Shown here piece after piece: positions 55,801 to 63,107 of a DNA stretch of 64,000 nucleotides. Position numbers and translations under genes: made by a program. The notes beneath the pieces are model-generated. The model searched no databases and was not told where the DNA came from. It was given only the letters and a program-made list of their open reading frames with translations. Each line of letters opens with the position of its first letter. Position 1 is the first letter of the stretch. The stretch is from JBBQZU01 sp038207425 (GTDB lineage Bacteria > Bacteroidota > Bacteroidia > Flavobacteriales_D > Cryomorphaceae): the NCBI GenBank assembly GCA_038207425.1, contig JBBQZU010000001.1, positions 186,001 through 250,000 on the forward strand, given 5' to 3'.

Positions 55801-57228
55801 TCTCCCTGCTTCTTGCTGGAAGATGGTACCATAGCTCCATTCGTTTTTGACGATCACCTGAATGTTGATGACAGGCAAATTTTTGAGAATGTGGTAGATG
55901 GAATACTCTCTCCCGCTCGACTTGCCGCAGCCTATAATTGCGGCCCTTCGCCTATGTCTACTGATGCACGAGCGCAGATTCAGAATGCAAATCGCGATAT
56001 ATCCGTGATCGGGTCAGTTGAATTGATTTTTACTCCTGATAAGAGCAAATGGACAAGGTGTCTGGTATTCGAAATGCAAACTGATATTAATTTCTCTCAG
56101 TTTAACAAAGAGAAGTTGTTCCTTCGCGGTGCACTCTCAGTTGATAAGAATGGAAGAAATCAGCTACAAACAGGTGCCAATATCAGTGAATGCACTTTCA
56201 ATGGCGCACAGGTAATAACTCAGGATTATTTGAACACATTGAGCGCTCCAGCTCAGCAGGTGCTTCTTGCTGGCTTGATTCTGGAGTATCCGCAGATATC
56301 TCAGTTGAGCGACCTTCTGGGGCTCTCAATCGGTATGAGCTGGTTCCCTGGATATGCGATCAATCTTGAAACCGGTGAACGACTTAATGTTGGTTTTGGT
56401 GAAAATTCATACCTGGCTGCTGACAATGGCCGTGATATGCTTTGGAACCCATCGTCAAGAATAACCACTACACTTGGCCTTCAAGAGCTTTTTGGCGGGG
56501 AGCATTATATCTATATTTTCAGAAATGAAGCACTGCGCCGTGAGCTCACTACCCAAATGCCTATGTATGATGGTGGTCAGTATGCTTACAATAACATGAA
56601 TGGTACCATTACACAGCGTCGTAATGTATACAGAGGTATGGATTGGGTAATGTTTCCAATGCTAGCTGTAGGTCAGCAATGGAGATCTATCGAAGAAGGT
56701 CTTGTCCCGGGTGAAGCGCGAATTTCAGCCAGAGTTGCCAAACCTTATGAGGCTTACGCAACTGCTGTCGAAGCGCTCGGTTCGGGTTCTCTTCCATTCG
56801 TTTCGCCTACAACCAATAGGGAACTTAGTGAGAATCAGTGGTACCCTTATTACCAGTTTAGTTCAAAAGGGTTTGAGACCATAACACAAAATCTGGTAAC
56901 GGCCAAATCATCCCTTGATATGATTGATATAGTACCTAACCCTTATTACGCTTACTCAGCTTATGAAACAAGTAGGGTAGATAACAGGGTTAAGTTTGTA
57001 AATCTGCCTCAGGAATGCAAGATTCAAATATTCACGCTGAACGGCTCGCTCGTAAGGATATTTGAGAAAGACAACCCCTTGACTTTCCTTGAATGGGACC
57101 TGCAAAATGAGAAGTTTATTCCGATATCCGGCGGCATGTACCTCGTGCATATACAGGTGCCAAACGTTGGTGAGAGGGTGGTGAAATTCTTTGCAGCCAC
57201 CAGACCTACTGACTTGAGAAACTTCTAA
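52861..57228 (+). CDS. Giant secreted protein, probable T9SS cargo
   Basis: A 1455-aa protein starting on the stop of the receptor gene. A signal peptide is present whether it starts at 52861 or at MRVLKTIVLCAALLTASANHLQA (ATG 52894). The N-terminal half has aromatic, beta-rich segments (TWFDRGNGQPYYEVPAGERNHALYAGALWMGG, YWVFNDNGNIHTE, NNITVGVVYARATTGGP). Near residue 1350 comes IVPNPYYAYSAYE, and the end (VKFVNLPQECKIQIFTLNGSLVRIF, SGGMYLVHIQVPNVGERVVKFFA) matches the type A T9SS sorting domain, which directs outer-membrane export and surface attachment. Its place between a TonB receptor and a PorV-family protein supports surface assembly. No catalytic motif is recognisable. Confidence 0.8.
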   Translation: MNQLPKNKYNPMRVLKTIVLCAALLTASANHLQAREWLGPKANNSQNGVKAKAANCSPAQTITEFFVNNVRTSAETGGNTWFDRGNGQPYYEVPAGERNHALYAGALWMGGVDPAGNLKLAGITFRQRGNDYWPGPLTIDGTASTIQPTCAKWDRFYLMSRQMVERHRYYFTLVAQGLDPLEDPIFADGYQIPPEILNWPAHGDVGLGQSFNIAPFRDLRDPVTQDIVTIPGLYEPDRGDYPLYDLEQEIDCRLRLVTDPVPLFGDFTMYWVFNDNGNIHTESQGQPIGMEIQAQMFGFTTNDEINNMTFCNYVLINRGTLTLQNTFFAQFVDSDLGNAVDDYVGCDVGRGLGYCYNGDNNDEGSVSGPGYGEQPPAIGVDFFEGPYQDNDGINNLVGIGLNEALNGLGYLNLDLPQEERDTIIDNERFGMRRFLYFSNSGQGAPIPTTDPNIAIEFYNMMRGIWKDGTLMTVGSLGYNPTNPNAVPTDFMFPGLSDPLFWGTQGINPNFPNPAGWTEETSGNPPDDRRFLQSAGPFTLKPGQFNNITVGVVYARATTGGPFASVRALLTVDDKAQALFENCFRLLDGPDAPDVTFQELDKEIILYLRNTNPISNNRFEQYAELDPTIPPANVEDVPNDRFYRFQGYQVYQLRSSEASISSIDDPAESRLVFQCDVRDGISQIINYEFDQQIQLPVPTEKVNGNDLGISHSIRITQDLFAIGDNRLVNFKKYYYIAVAYGYNNYEEYDPNPNQLTGQARPYIRGRKGATGEISEVIAIPHKPSPANGGTIPQSQFGEGLPISRIEGAGNGGNQLQLTQESIDAIMAGPPYKIDKLVYEPGFGPLKVKIVDPLNVQPASFELKFYNAKDANGNYTGNIADASWYLVNLDSPQDTVRSETTISAANEQIIPEYGISLEVRQYQYQRNNPLSALATFYPELLNSSLTFTSGPVDWLTGIQDAEGQTSQNWIRAGTVTEDSEGTSPCFLLEDGTIAPFVFDDHLNVDDRQIFENVVDGILSPARLAAAYNCGPSPMSTDARAQIQNANRDISVIGSVELIFTPDKSKWTRCLVFEMQTDINFSQFNKEKLFLRGALSVDKNGRNQLQTGANISECTFNGAQVITQDYLNTLSAPAQQVLLAGLILEYPQISQLSDLLGLSIGMSWFPGYAINLETGERLNVGFGENSYLAADNGRDMLWNPSSRITTTLGLQELFGGEHYIYIFRNEALRRELTTQMPMYDGGQYAYNNMNGTITQRRNVYRGMDWVMFPMLAVGQQWRSIEEGLVPGEARISARVAKPYEAYATAVEALGSGSLPFVSPTTNRELSENQWYPYYQFSSKGFETITQNLVTAKSSLDMIDIVPNPYYAYSAYETSRVDNRVKFVNLPQECKIQIFTLNGSLVRIFEKDNPLTFLEWDLQNEKFIPISGGMYLVHIQVPNVGERVVKFFAATRPTDLRNF

Positions 57229-57262
57229 TTAAACCGAAACTGATCGAACAATAGACCAGAAG

Positions 57263-58330
57263 ATGAAACACATTTCAAAATACGCATCGTTTGCACTTAT
57301 AGCATCTTTTTTTGTAGGAACAACCCTTCCGGTAAAAGCAGGTAATCCTGACAGGGCCGGATCGGCGGGTGGACAGCAGCTATTGATAAATCCATGGGTG
57401 CGCAGCAATGCGCTGTCCGGATCAAATATGGCAAGCGCCAGCCCGCTGGAGTCGATGTTCCTCAATGTTGCCGGTATGGCTATGGTAAAACAAACCGAAA
57501 TTGGTTTTACCCACATCAATTACCTCTCAGGTGCTGATGTGGGCATCAATAGCCTTGGCTTGGTGCAGCGAGTAGGTGAAACAGGGGCGCTTGGATTGAG
57601 CGTTTCTTCCTATAATTTTGGTGATATACGCCGCACCACCACTGAGACGCCCGATGGCGATGGTACTTTCTTCAATGTCAATATGCTGAATATTGGCCTG
57701 TCATATGCCAAGGCATTTTCAAACAGTATTTACGGAGGTTTGACTGTGAAATTGGTAAGCGAAGGAGTTGCTGACCTTCGGGCCAGTGGGGTGGCTTTTG
57801 ATGCCGGCATCAAATACGTAACCGGTGAAAGAGATCAGGTTCAATTCGGAATATCACTACGAAATATAGGGCCACCTCTGTCATTCTCAGGCGATGGTTT
57901 GAGTTTTGAAACACAGGCGCCGGCAGGTGACCATTCCCTCACTGCGGAGTGGCGTTCTCAAAATTATGAGCTGCCTTCATTGGTGAATATTGGGATTAGC
58001 TACGACTTTCTTTTTACCGAAGACCACGGACTTACGGCAAGCGGCGCTTTTGTAGCCAATTCCTTTACCCAAGACAATTTTCTTGTCGGTGCAGAGTACA
58101 ATTTTAAGCAGATGCTCTATCTGCGTGCAGGGTATCACTATGAACCCAATATTACAGATAAGGAATTGCGAAGGATTGCATACACCGGTTTTTCGGCAGG
58201 TGCCGGTTTGCAATTTGAGTTCGGTGAGAAAAAAACCCGTATGAGTGTGGACTACGCTTACAGGGCATCTGATCCGTTTAACGGCACACACGGAATCGGC
58301 GCAAGAATACACATAGGTCGCACAGAGTAA
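57263..58330 (+). CDS. PorV/PorQ-family outer-membrane protein
   Basis: A 355-aa barrel with a signal peptide (MKHISKYASFALIASFFVGTTLPVKA). The segment NPWVRSNALSGSNMASASPLESMFLNVAGMAMVKQTEIGFTHINYLSGADVGINSLG is the diagnostic start of the PorV/PorQ family. C-terminal barrel strands end in RIHIGRTE. PorV is the T9SS shuttle protein that binds the sorting domain of exported proteins and delivers them to the attachment complex. Dedicated PorV paralogues in the operon of their own substrate are the interesting point here. It lies 34 bp after the giant protein gene and ends with a terminator at 58358. Confidence 0.88.
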   Translation: MKHISKYASFALIASFFVGTTLPVKAGNPDRAGSAGGQQLLINPWVRSNALSGSNMASASPLESMFLNVAGMAMVKQTEIGFTHINYLSGADVGINSLGLVQRVGETGALGLSVSSYNFGDIRRTTTETPDGDGTFFNVNMLNIGLSYAKAFSNSIYGGLTVKLVSEGVADLRASGVAFDAGIKYVTGERDQVQFGISLRNIGPPLSFSGDGLSFETQAPAGDHSLTAEWRSQNYELPSLVNIGISYDFLFTEDHGLTASGAFVANSFTQDNFLVGAEYNFKQMLYLRAGYHYEPNITDKELRRIAYTGFSAGAGLQFEFGEKKTRMSVDYAYRASDPFNGTHGIGARIHIGRTE

Positions 58331-58342
58331 TTTAAAAATTAT

Positions 58343-58350
58343 TACATTTG
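58343..58350 (+). promoter_or_regulatory. -7 element (TACATTTG) upstream of greA
   Basis: An exact TAnnTTTG immediately ahead of the leader hairpin. No strong -33 TTG is present. Confidence 0.5.
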
Positions 58351-58357
58351 TAACTCA

Positions 58358-58391
58358 GAGAAAGCCCTTTCAAAGGGTTTTCTCTTTTTTT
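58358..58391 (+). terminator. Leader terminator between PorV operon and greA
   Basis: GAGAAAGCCC and GGGTTTTCTC pair (one G-U) around a TTTCAAA loop, followed by seven T residues. It ends the PorV-operon transcript. If the -7 element at 58343 is real, it also lies in the greA leader, where it would act as an attenuator. Confidence 0.85.
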
Positions 58392-58417
58392 GATATATGG
58401 ACAAAACCACAGAAGCC

Positions 58418-58891
58418 ATGTCGAAAATAAACTATTATACCCAAGAAGGTCTCAACCGAATTAAATCTGAATTGCATCAATTGAAAACAATTGAGCGCCC
58501 AAAAATATCACAACAAATTGCCGAAGCACGCGATAAAGGCGACCTTTCCGAAAATGCGGAATACGATGCTGCGAAAGAAGCCCAAGGCCTTCTGGAAGCA
58601 CGTATAGCTAAAATGGATGATATGCTCGCCAATGCCCGAATTGTTGATGAGTCAAAAATGGATGCATCAAAAGCCTATATCCTGAGCAAAGTAAAAATCA
58701 AAAACCTCGCTAATAATCAATTGGTGGAATATCAATTGGTGGCCGAAAATGAAGCAGATATTCGCCTGAAGAGAATTTCTGTAGACTCGCCTATCGGCAA
58801 AGGTCTGCTGGGTAAAGCGGTAGGTGAAGTGGCCGAAATTGAAGTGCCTGCAGGAAGAGTGAAATTCGAAGTGGTTGAAATTTCAAGATAG
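58418..58891 (+). CDS. greA: Transcription elongation factor GreA
   Basis: GreA enters the RNA polymerase secondary channel and restarts backtracked complexes by stimulating transcript cleavage. The 157 aa start with MSKINYYTQEGLNRIKSEL; an in-frame ATG at 58397 adds seven residues. The coiled-coil tip has DLSENAEYDAAKEAQG, with the acidic residues that reach the active site. The C-terminal FKBP-like domain follows (SPIGKGLLGKAVGEVAEIEVPAG). It is 4 bp from the HIT gene. In E. coli greA is controlled by a leader terminator, and a similar arrangement is visible here. Confidence 0.97.
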   Translation: MSKINYYTQEGLNRIKSELHQLKTIERPKISQQIAEARDKGDLSENAEYDAAKEAQGLLEARIAKMDDMLANARIVDESKMDASKAYILSKVKIKNLANNQLVEYQLVAENEADIRLKRISVDSPIGKGLLGKAVGEVAEIEVPAGRVKFEVVEISR

Positions 58892-58895
58892 TGCT

Positions 58896-59285
58896 ATGGC
58901 AACCATTTTCACCCGAATTGTAAACCGTGAAATTCCCGCTCAGATCATTGCCGAAGACGACAGATTTCTGGCATTTTTGGATTCAAGCCCACTCAAAGCT
59001 GGCCATACCCTTGTAATACCAAAGCAGGAGATCGACTATATTTTTGAAGTACCCGATGCACTTCTTGGCGACATGATGGTATTTGCGAAAGCAGTTGCAA
59101 AAAAGATCGAAAAAGTAATAAGCTGCGAGCGCATAGGAGTTTGCGTTATCGGCATAGAAGTTCCACATGCGCACATACACCTGATACCCATGAACAGCGT
59201 GAGCGATATGAACTTTGCCAGGCCCAAGTTATCACTCACTTCAGAAGAGATGGCTTCAATCGCTGATCGAATCTGCAAGGCCTGA
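58896..59285 (+). CDS. HIT-family nucleotide hydrolase
   Basis: A small (129 aa) histidine-triad protein likely to hydrolyse AMP-linked compounds such as adenosine phosphoramidates. The triad HAHIHLIP has H91, H93 and H95, and the N-terminal FTRIVNREIPAQIIAEDD strand is typical of the Hint branch. The start at 58896 follows the greA stop by 4 bp, giving MATIFTRIVN; a frame from 58875 would overlap greA. It is convergent with ruvC at a distance of only 4 bp. Confidence 0.93.
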   Translation: MATIFTRIVNREIPAQIIAEDDRFLAFLDSSPLKAGHTLVIPKQEIDYIFEVPDALLGDMMVFAKAVAKKIEKVISCERIGVCVIGIEVPHAHIHLIPMNSVSDMNFARPKLSLTSEEMASIADRICKA

Positions 59286-59289
59286 AAAA

Positions 59290-59841
59290 CTACCTCAATT
59301 TCCTTTTCGGATTTGCATTCAGAAATGCCTTCCAGCTTCCGTTGCCTGAAGGAATTTTATTGTCGGCCTGAAAACTATGGCATACCGCAGCAGCAATTCC
59401 GTCAGTAGCATCAAGCTGTTCAGGAATTGATGGCATACTCAGCAATGTCTGAATCATCTTCGCAACCTGTTCTTTCGAAGCATTTCCATTGCCGGTAATC
59501 GATTGTTTTATTTTTCTCGGCGCGTATTCGGTATAAGGGATTTCACGGCTCAAGGCTGCTGCAATTGCCACCCCTTGTGCGCGCCCAAGTTTGAGCATAC
59601 TTTGCACATTCTTTCCGAAAAACTGGGCTTCAATGGCCAACTCATCAGGATGGTATTGGTCTAAAAGTCCAATGGTTTTATCAAAGATCACTTTTAGCTT
59701 AAGGGCATGGTCTTCATACTTTTCCAGATGTATAACGCCATAGCTCAAAAGCGATATTTTTGCAGCTTTTTGCACAATAATGCCATAGCCCATAATTGTC
59801 GTGCCGGGGTCAATACCAAGAATAATCCGTTCTAATGCCAA
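59290..59841 (-). CDS. ruvC: Crossover junction endodeoxyribonuclease RuvC
   Basis: RuvC resolves Holliday junctions as a dimer. The four catalytic acids align with E. coli D7, E66, D138 and D141: D11 in LGIDPGTT, E71 in LAIEAQFF, and D144 and D147 in [13 protein letters not shown]. The [16 protein letters not shown] helix is conserved. The length is 183 aa. The last 15 residues are basic. RuvA and RuvB are not adjacent. It is divergent from the flippase-like gene across 21 bp. Confidence 0.97.
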   Translation of the reverse strand: MALERIILGIDPGTTIMGYGIIVQKAAKISLLSYGVIHLEKYEDHALKLKVIFDKTIGLLDQYHPDELAIEAQFFGKNVQSMLKLGRAQGVAIAAALSREIPYTEYAPRKIKQSITGNGNASKEQVAKMIQTLLSMPSIPEQLDATDGIAAAVCHSFQADNKIPSGNGSWKAFLNANPKRKLR

Positions 59842-59862
59842 TCGCTTACCTTTAGGCCTCTA

Positions 59863-60792
59863 ATGTATAAAACACTTTCCATTGCTCTTACACGACCAGG
59901 GTTGCGTATTGCCTCGGCGCTCTTCATGTTGGTCATAATTGGTTTCGCTGTCGCAGAAAATGGAGTTCCCTTGTTTCAAACTGGTAATGGCATCTGGCCT
60001 GAGTTACCTTTTGCATTGTTAATCGTATTTGCCATTACCCCTCTGAACTTGTATTGCGAAACCCGAAAGTGGAGTATACTTATGGGAGCGGGTCATATTC
60101 CTTTTTCGCTTGCTTTAAAGCAGGTATTGGCCGGACTATGTGCAGGCTTTGTCACGCCAAACAGGATAGGAGAATTCGCCGGAAGGCTTTACAAAATGCC
60201 TCAGCACCTGATAAAAAAAGGGGCCACTATGGCTTTGGCAGGAAGTGCTATTCAAAGCAGTATCACGCTACTATTTGGCCTTGTTGCCATCTTTATGTTC
60301 CCGCTTGTTCCCAATTCAATTAAAGCATGGTCGGCCAGTTGGGAGCTCATTTTCGCGGTGTTTCTTTTATTATTCATTTGCATAGTGGCTATTCATCTTC
60401 CCGTGGTAAGAAGGAGAATATATGAAGCATGGAGGTTGCTAAGAACTGTAAACCTTTCAACACTTTTTCACGCCTTGAAATGGGGCATTTTGCGCTATCT
60501 CGTATTTACAGCCCAATTTATATTCATACTGAAGTTTTTCGGATGTGAGCTTAGCGGCAAAGATTGTTTCTTTGGCGTAGCCTTGTTGTACTTTTGTCAG
60601 AGCATTGTACCCGGAGCAGCATTTGGCGAACTTGGAGTGAGGGAAACACTGTCAATAGCCATTTTTGGCGCCTTTATGCCTGGTGCCCTGATGCCAGCCA
60701 TAGTAGCCTTGATTATCTGGCTCGCCAATATCGTGATACCTGTAGTTGCAGCCAGTTTAATATTCGGATATGCCCGGCGCTTCAATGCCTGA
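59863..60792 (+). CDS. LPG-synthase-TM/YbhN-family membrane protein
   Basis: An integral protein with about eight hydrophobic segments of the UPF0104 (lysylphosphatidylglycerol synthetase transmembrane) family. FALLIVFAITPLNLYCETRKWSIL, GLCAGFVTPNRIGEFAGRLYKM and FGCELSGKDCFFGVALLYFCQS match the family, and GAAFGELGVRETLSI is its C-terminal hallmark. Relatives are flippases or lipid-linked transporters. The catalytic lysyltransferase domain of MprF is absent. The gene overlaps the glycosyltransferase start by 8 bp (ATGCCTGA), which links them functionally, perhaps in glycolipid export. Confidence 0.85.
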   Translation: MYKTLSIALTRPGLRIASALFMLVIIGFAVAENGVPLFQTGNGIWPELPFALLIVFAITPLNLYCETRKWSILMGAGHIPFSLALKQVLAGLCAGFVTPNRIGEFAGRLYKMPQHLIKKGATMALAGSAIQSSITLLFGLVAIFMFPLVPNSIKAWSASWELIFAVFLLLFICIVAIHLPVVRRRIYEAWRLLRTVNLSTLFHALKWGILRYLVFTAQFIFILKFFGCELSGKDCFFGVALLYFCQSIVPGAAFGELGVRETLSIAIFGAFMPGALMPAIVALIIWLANIVIPVVAASLIFGYARRFNA

Positions 60793-61888
60793 TTTCTATT
60801 TCATTATCTCTGCTGCTGCCATTGTGCTTGCGGCAATTTATTCGCTCATACTGCTTGCTGTGCTCTTGATGGTAATCAGCAAAAAGACCGTTGCTCCAAA
60901 ATCTGAAGCATCTGGTATCCTTAGCGTTGTAATACCATTCAGGAATGAAGGTTCTGACCTATTCAAAAGATTTGCCGAGGTAGAATCTTCTGGATTGGCT
61001 CTAAAAAGCCGCGTGATCTTTGTTGATGACCATTCAACCGATCTCCATAGGGATATCACAGCGAAAGAACTTCCGCCCGGTGCTGAGCTGCTTACACTCC
61101 TTGCCGGATTAACAGGAAAGAAGCAAGCCATAGCCTATGCCATGCAATATGCGCATACCGAATGGGTGCTTACCAATGACACCGATGCAAATATTAACCC
61201 TGAAATACTCAATTATATCTCTGGATTATCTCCAGAAGCCAAGTTGTACCTATTGCCTGTAAAACCTGTTTCAGTGCCGAGTATCGCTTCAAAACTATTT
61301 GCAATTGAATTTATAATATTGCAAGCCGTGGGTGTTGCTTTCGCAAAAATGCGTAAACCCATACTTGCAAACGGAGCCGGATTGATTGTAAACCGAAAAG
61401 CATTCCTTGATACAAAAACACGCCGCACCGACTGGCATTTGTCAGGAGGTGATGATATCTTCACCATGCTGGCTATTCACAAGGCATTTGGTAGTCGTTC
61501 AGTTGACGCATTAATAACATATAAGCCGCTGGTAGAAGCTGCATTTCCAAAAAGTTTTGCAAAATTATGGCAGCAACGCGTTCGCTGGGTGGCCAAAGTA
61601 CCTGCAGTGCCGAATCTTAGATTTGGTATATTGTCCTGGTTTGTATTAATAATCAATATGTTGACTATTGGGGTCACAGCGAATGCGGCTCTCTCCGGCA
61701 TCTCATCAACTGCTGTGGTTGTACTTTCGTTGAAATGGATTCCTGAATTGGCTTTGGCAGCGTGGGGAGTTTTGTATTTTCGACGGCCCGATTGTGCTAT
61801 CTGGATTATTCCTGCACTTGCAGTTTATCCATTGTATCTTCTGGTACTCACTGTAACTGCTGTATTTTGGACCCCTCGTTGGAAATAG
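60785..61888 (+). CDS. Family 2 glycosyltransferase
   Basis: A membrane-bound GT-A enzyme. An N-terminal helix (DFYFIISAAAIVLAAIYSLILLAVLLM) is followed by SVVIPFRNEG, FVDDHSTD and the metal-binding NDTDA. The acceptor region has NGAGLIVNRKAF and the processive-like QQRVRWVAKV. Two to three C-terminal helices (about 275-360) follow. The start is ATG 60785, with ATG 60770 also in frame; both overlap the preceding flippase-like gene. It probably transfers a sugar to a lipid carrier or glycolipid; the donor and acceptor are unknown. Confidence 0.9.
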   Translation: MPDFYFIISAAAIVLAAIYSLILLAVLLMVISKKTVAPKSEASGILSVVIPFRNEGSDLFKRFAEVESSGLALKSRVIFVDDHSTDLHRDITAKELPPGAELLTLLAGLTGKKQAIAYAMQYAHTEWVLTNDTDANINPEILNYISGLSPEAKLYLLPVKPVSVPSIASKLFAIEFIILQAVGVAFAKMRKPILANGAGLIVNRKAFLDTKTRRTDWHLSGGDDIFTMLAIHKAFGSRSVDALITYKPLVEAAFPKSFAKLWQQRVRWVAKVPAVPNLRFGILSWFVLIINMLTIGVTANAALSGISSTAVVVLSLKWIPELALAAWGVLYFRRPDCAIWIIPALAVYPLYLLVLTVTAVFWTPRWK

Positions 61889-61895
61889 CATTTTG

Positions 61896-63107
61896 ATGCA
61901 TAGCGATACTTTGCATACTCCGGGGCAACTTGCCTGGCTTCGCTTTCGCAAAAACAAACTTGCCATGGCGGGAATGTTTATCATAATTCTGGCATCGGTA
62001 ATTTCAATTCTTGGGGCCAATATTAGGCCCGATTCCACCAAAGATGCCAATACCCAACAACTCAATATTTCCCGAAAAGGGCCAAACTTCAATGTAGAAG
62101 TTCTGAGAGTAGCAAGAGAAGCAAAAAACACCTCAGATAATTTTTTCTCAGCCCTGCTTTTTGGGGGTAAACATAATTCATACGCAGAATTGCCATTGCA
62201 TAGTTATACACTGAATAATGACAGCATTACAGGCTTCTTCTACGGCGGCAACGACCAAGAGAGTGGTATGCCTTTCGCGATGCACATCATGGATGTGGTA
62301 TATGAGCTCGAACCTGGCACTGTGAAGTGTGCGGATGGTGTTTGTATTGGCGCAAATAGCAGCAGAAATCAGGTACAGGCAAATATTGCTGAGGTATTAA
62401 AATCAGTTGGCGACTATCACATATACCGAAAATACTACCTGCTCGGTACTGATAAATTTGGTCGTGATTTGCTGAGTAGGCTTATGGCCGGTACAGTAAT
62501 TTCTCTTTCAGTAGGTCTTATTTCTGTAATAATATCGCTCATCCTGGGTATAGGGTTGGGCGCAGTGGCCGGATATTACGGAGGTAAAGTTGATGATGTA
62601 ATCACATGGCTTACCAACGTGGTATGGTCAATACCTACCTTACTGTTGGTTATTGCAATAACCTTTGCTTTGGGAAAAGGATTCGTTCAGGTGTTTATCG
62701 CAGTAGGCCTTACCATGTGGGTAGAAGTAGCAAGGGTGGTAAGAGGGCAGGTACTCTCACTTCGCAATATGGAGTATATAGAAGCGGCAAGGGCGCTGGG
62801 TTATTCGGCGCCACGTATCATTTCTATGCATGTAATTCCAAATATTATGGGGCCTGTTATAGTAATCTCGGCTGCCAATTTTGCAAGTGCCATTTTGCTC
62901 GAAGCCGGGTTGAGCTTTTTGGGTATTGGTGCGCAAATTCCGATGGCATCTTGGGGGCAAATGATCAAGGACCATTACGCATATATTACAACGGATTTGG
63001 CCTATCTGGCCATACTGCCCGGTTTTTGTATTATGCTATTGGTGCTCGCCTTTATGCTCGTAGGCAGCGGACTTCGTGATGCACTCGACACACGCTCTCA
63101 AGCCTAA
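61896..63107 (+). CDS. OppC/DppC-type ABC transporter permease
   Basis: An inner-membrane permease for oligopeptides or nickel-type substrates. One N-terminal helix (MAGMFIIILASVISILGA) is followed by a hydrophilic region of about 150 residues, longer than in E. coli DppC. Then comes GTDKFGRDLLSRLMAGTVISLSVGL and the permease core with the EAARALGYSAPRIISMHVIPNI EAA loop. Most OppC relatives have a shorter periplasmic segment, so the insertion (roughly 45-190) is a lineage feature. The ATG 61896 is chosen over TTG 61893. Its ATPase and partner permease are not adjacent. Confidence 0.87.
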   Translation: MHSDTLHTPGQLAWLRFRKNKLAMAGMFIIILASVISILGANIRPDSTKDANTQQLNISRKGPNFNVEVLRVAREAKNTSDNFFSALLFGGKHNSYAELPLHSYTLNNDSITGFFYGGNDQESGMPFAMHIMDVVYELEPGTVKCADGVCIGANSSRNQVQANIAEVLKSVGDYHIYRKYYLLGTDKFGRDLLSRLMAGTVISLSVGLISVIISLILGIGLGAVAGYYGGKVDDVITWLTNVVWSIPTLLLVIAITFALGKGFVQVFIAVGLTMWVEVARVVRGQVLSLRNMEYIEAARALGYSAPRIISMHVIPNIMGPVIVISAANFASAILLEAGLSFLGIGAQIPMASWGQMIKDHYAYITTDLAYLAILPGFCIMLLVLAFMLVGSGLRDALDTRSQA

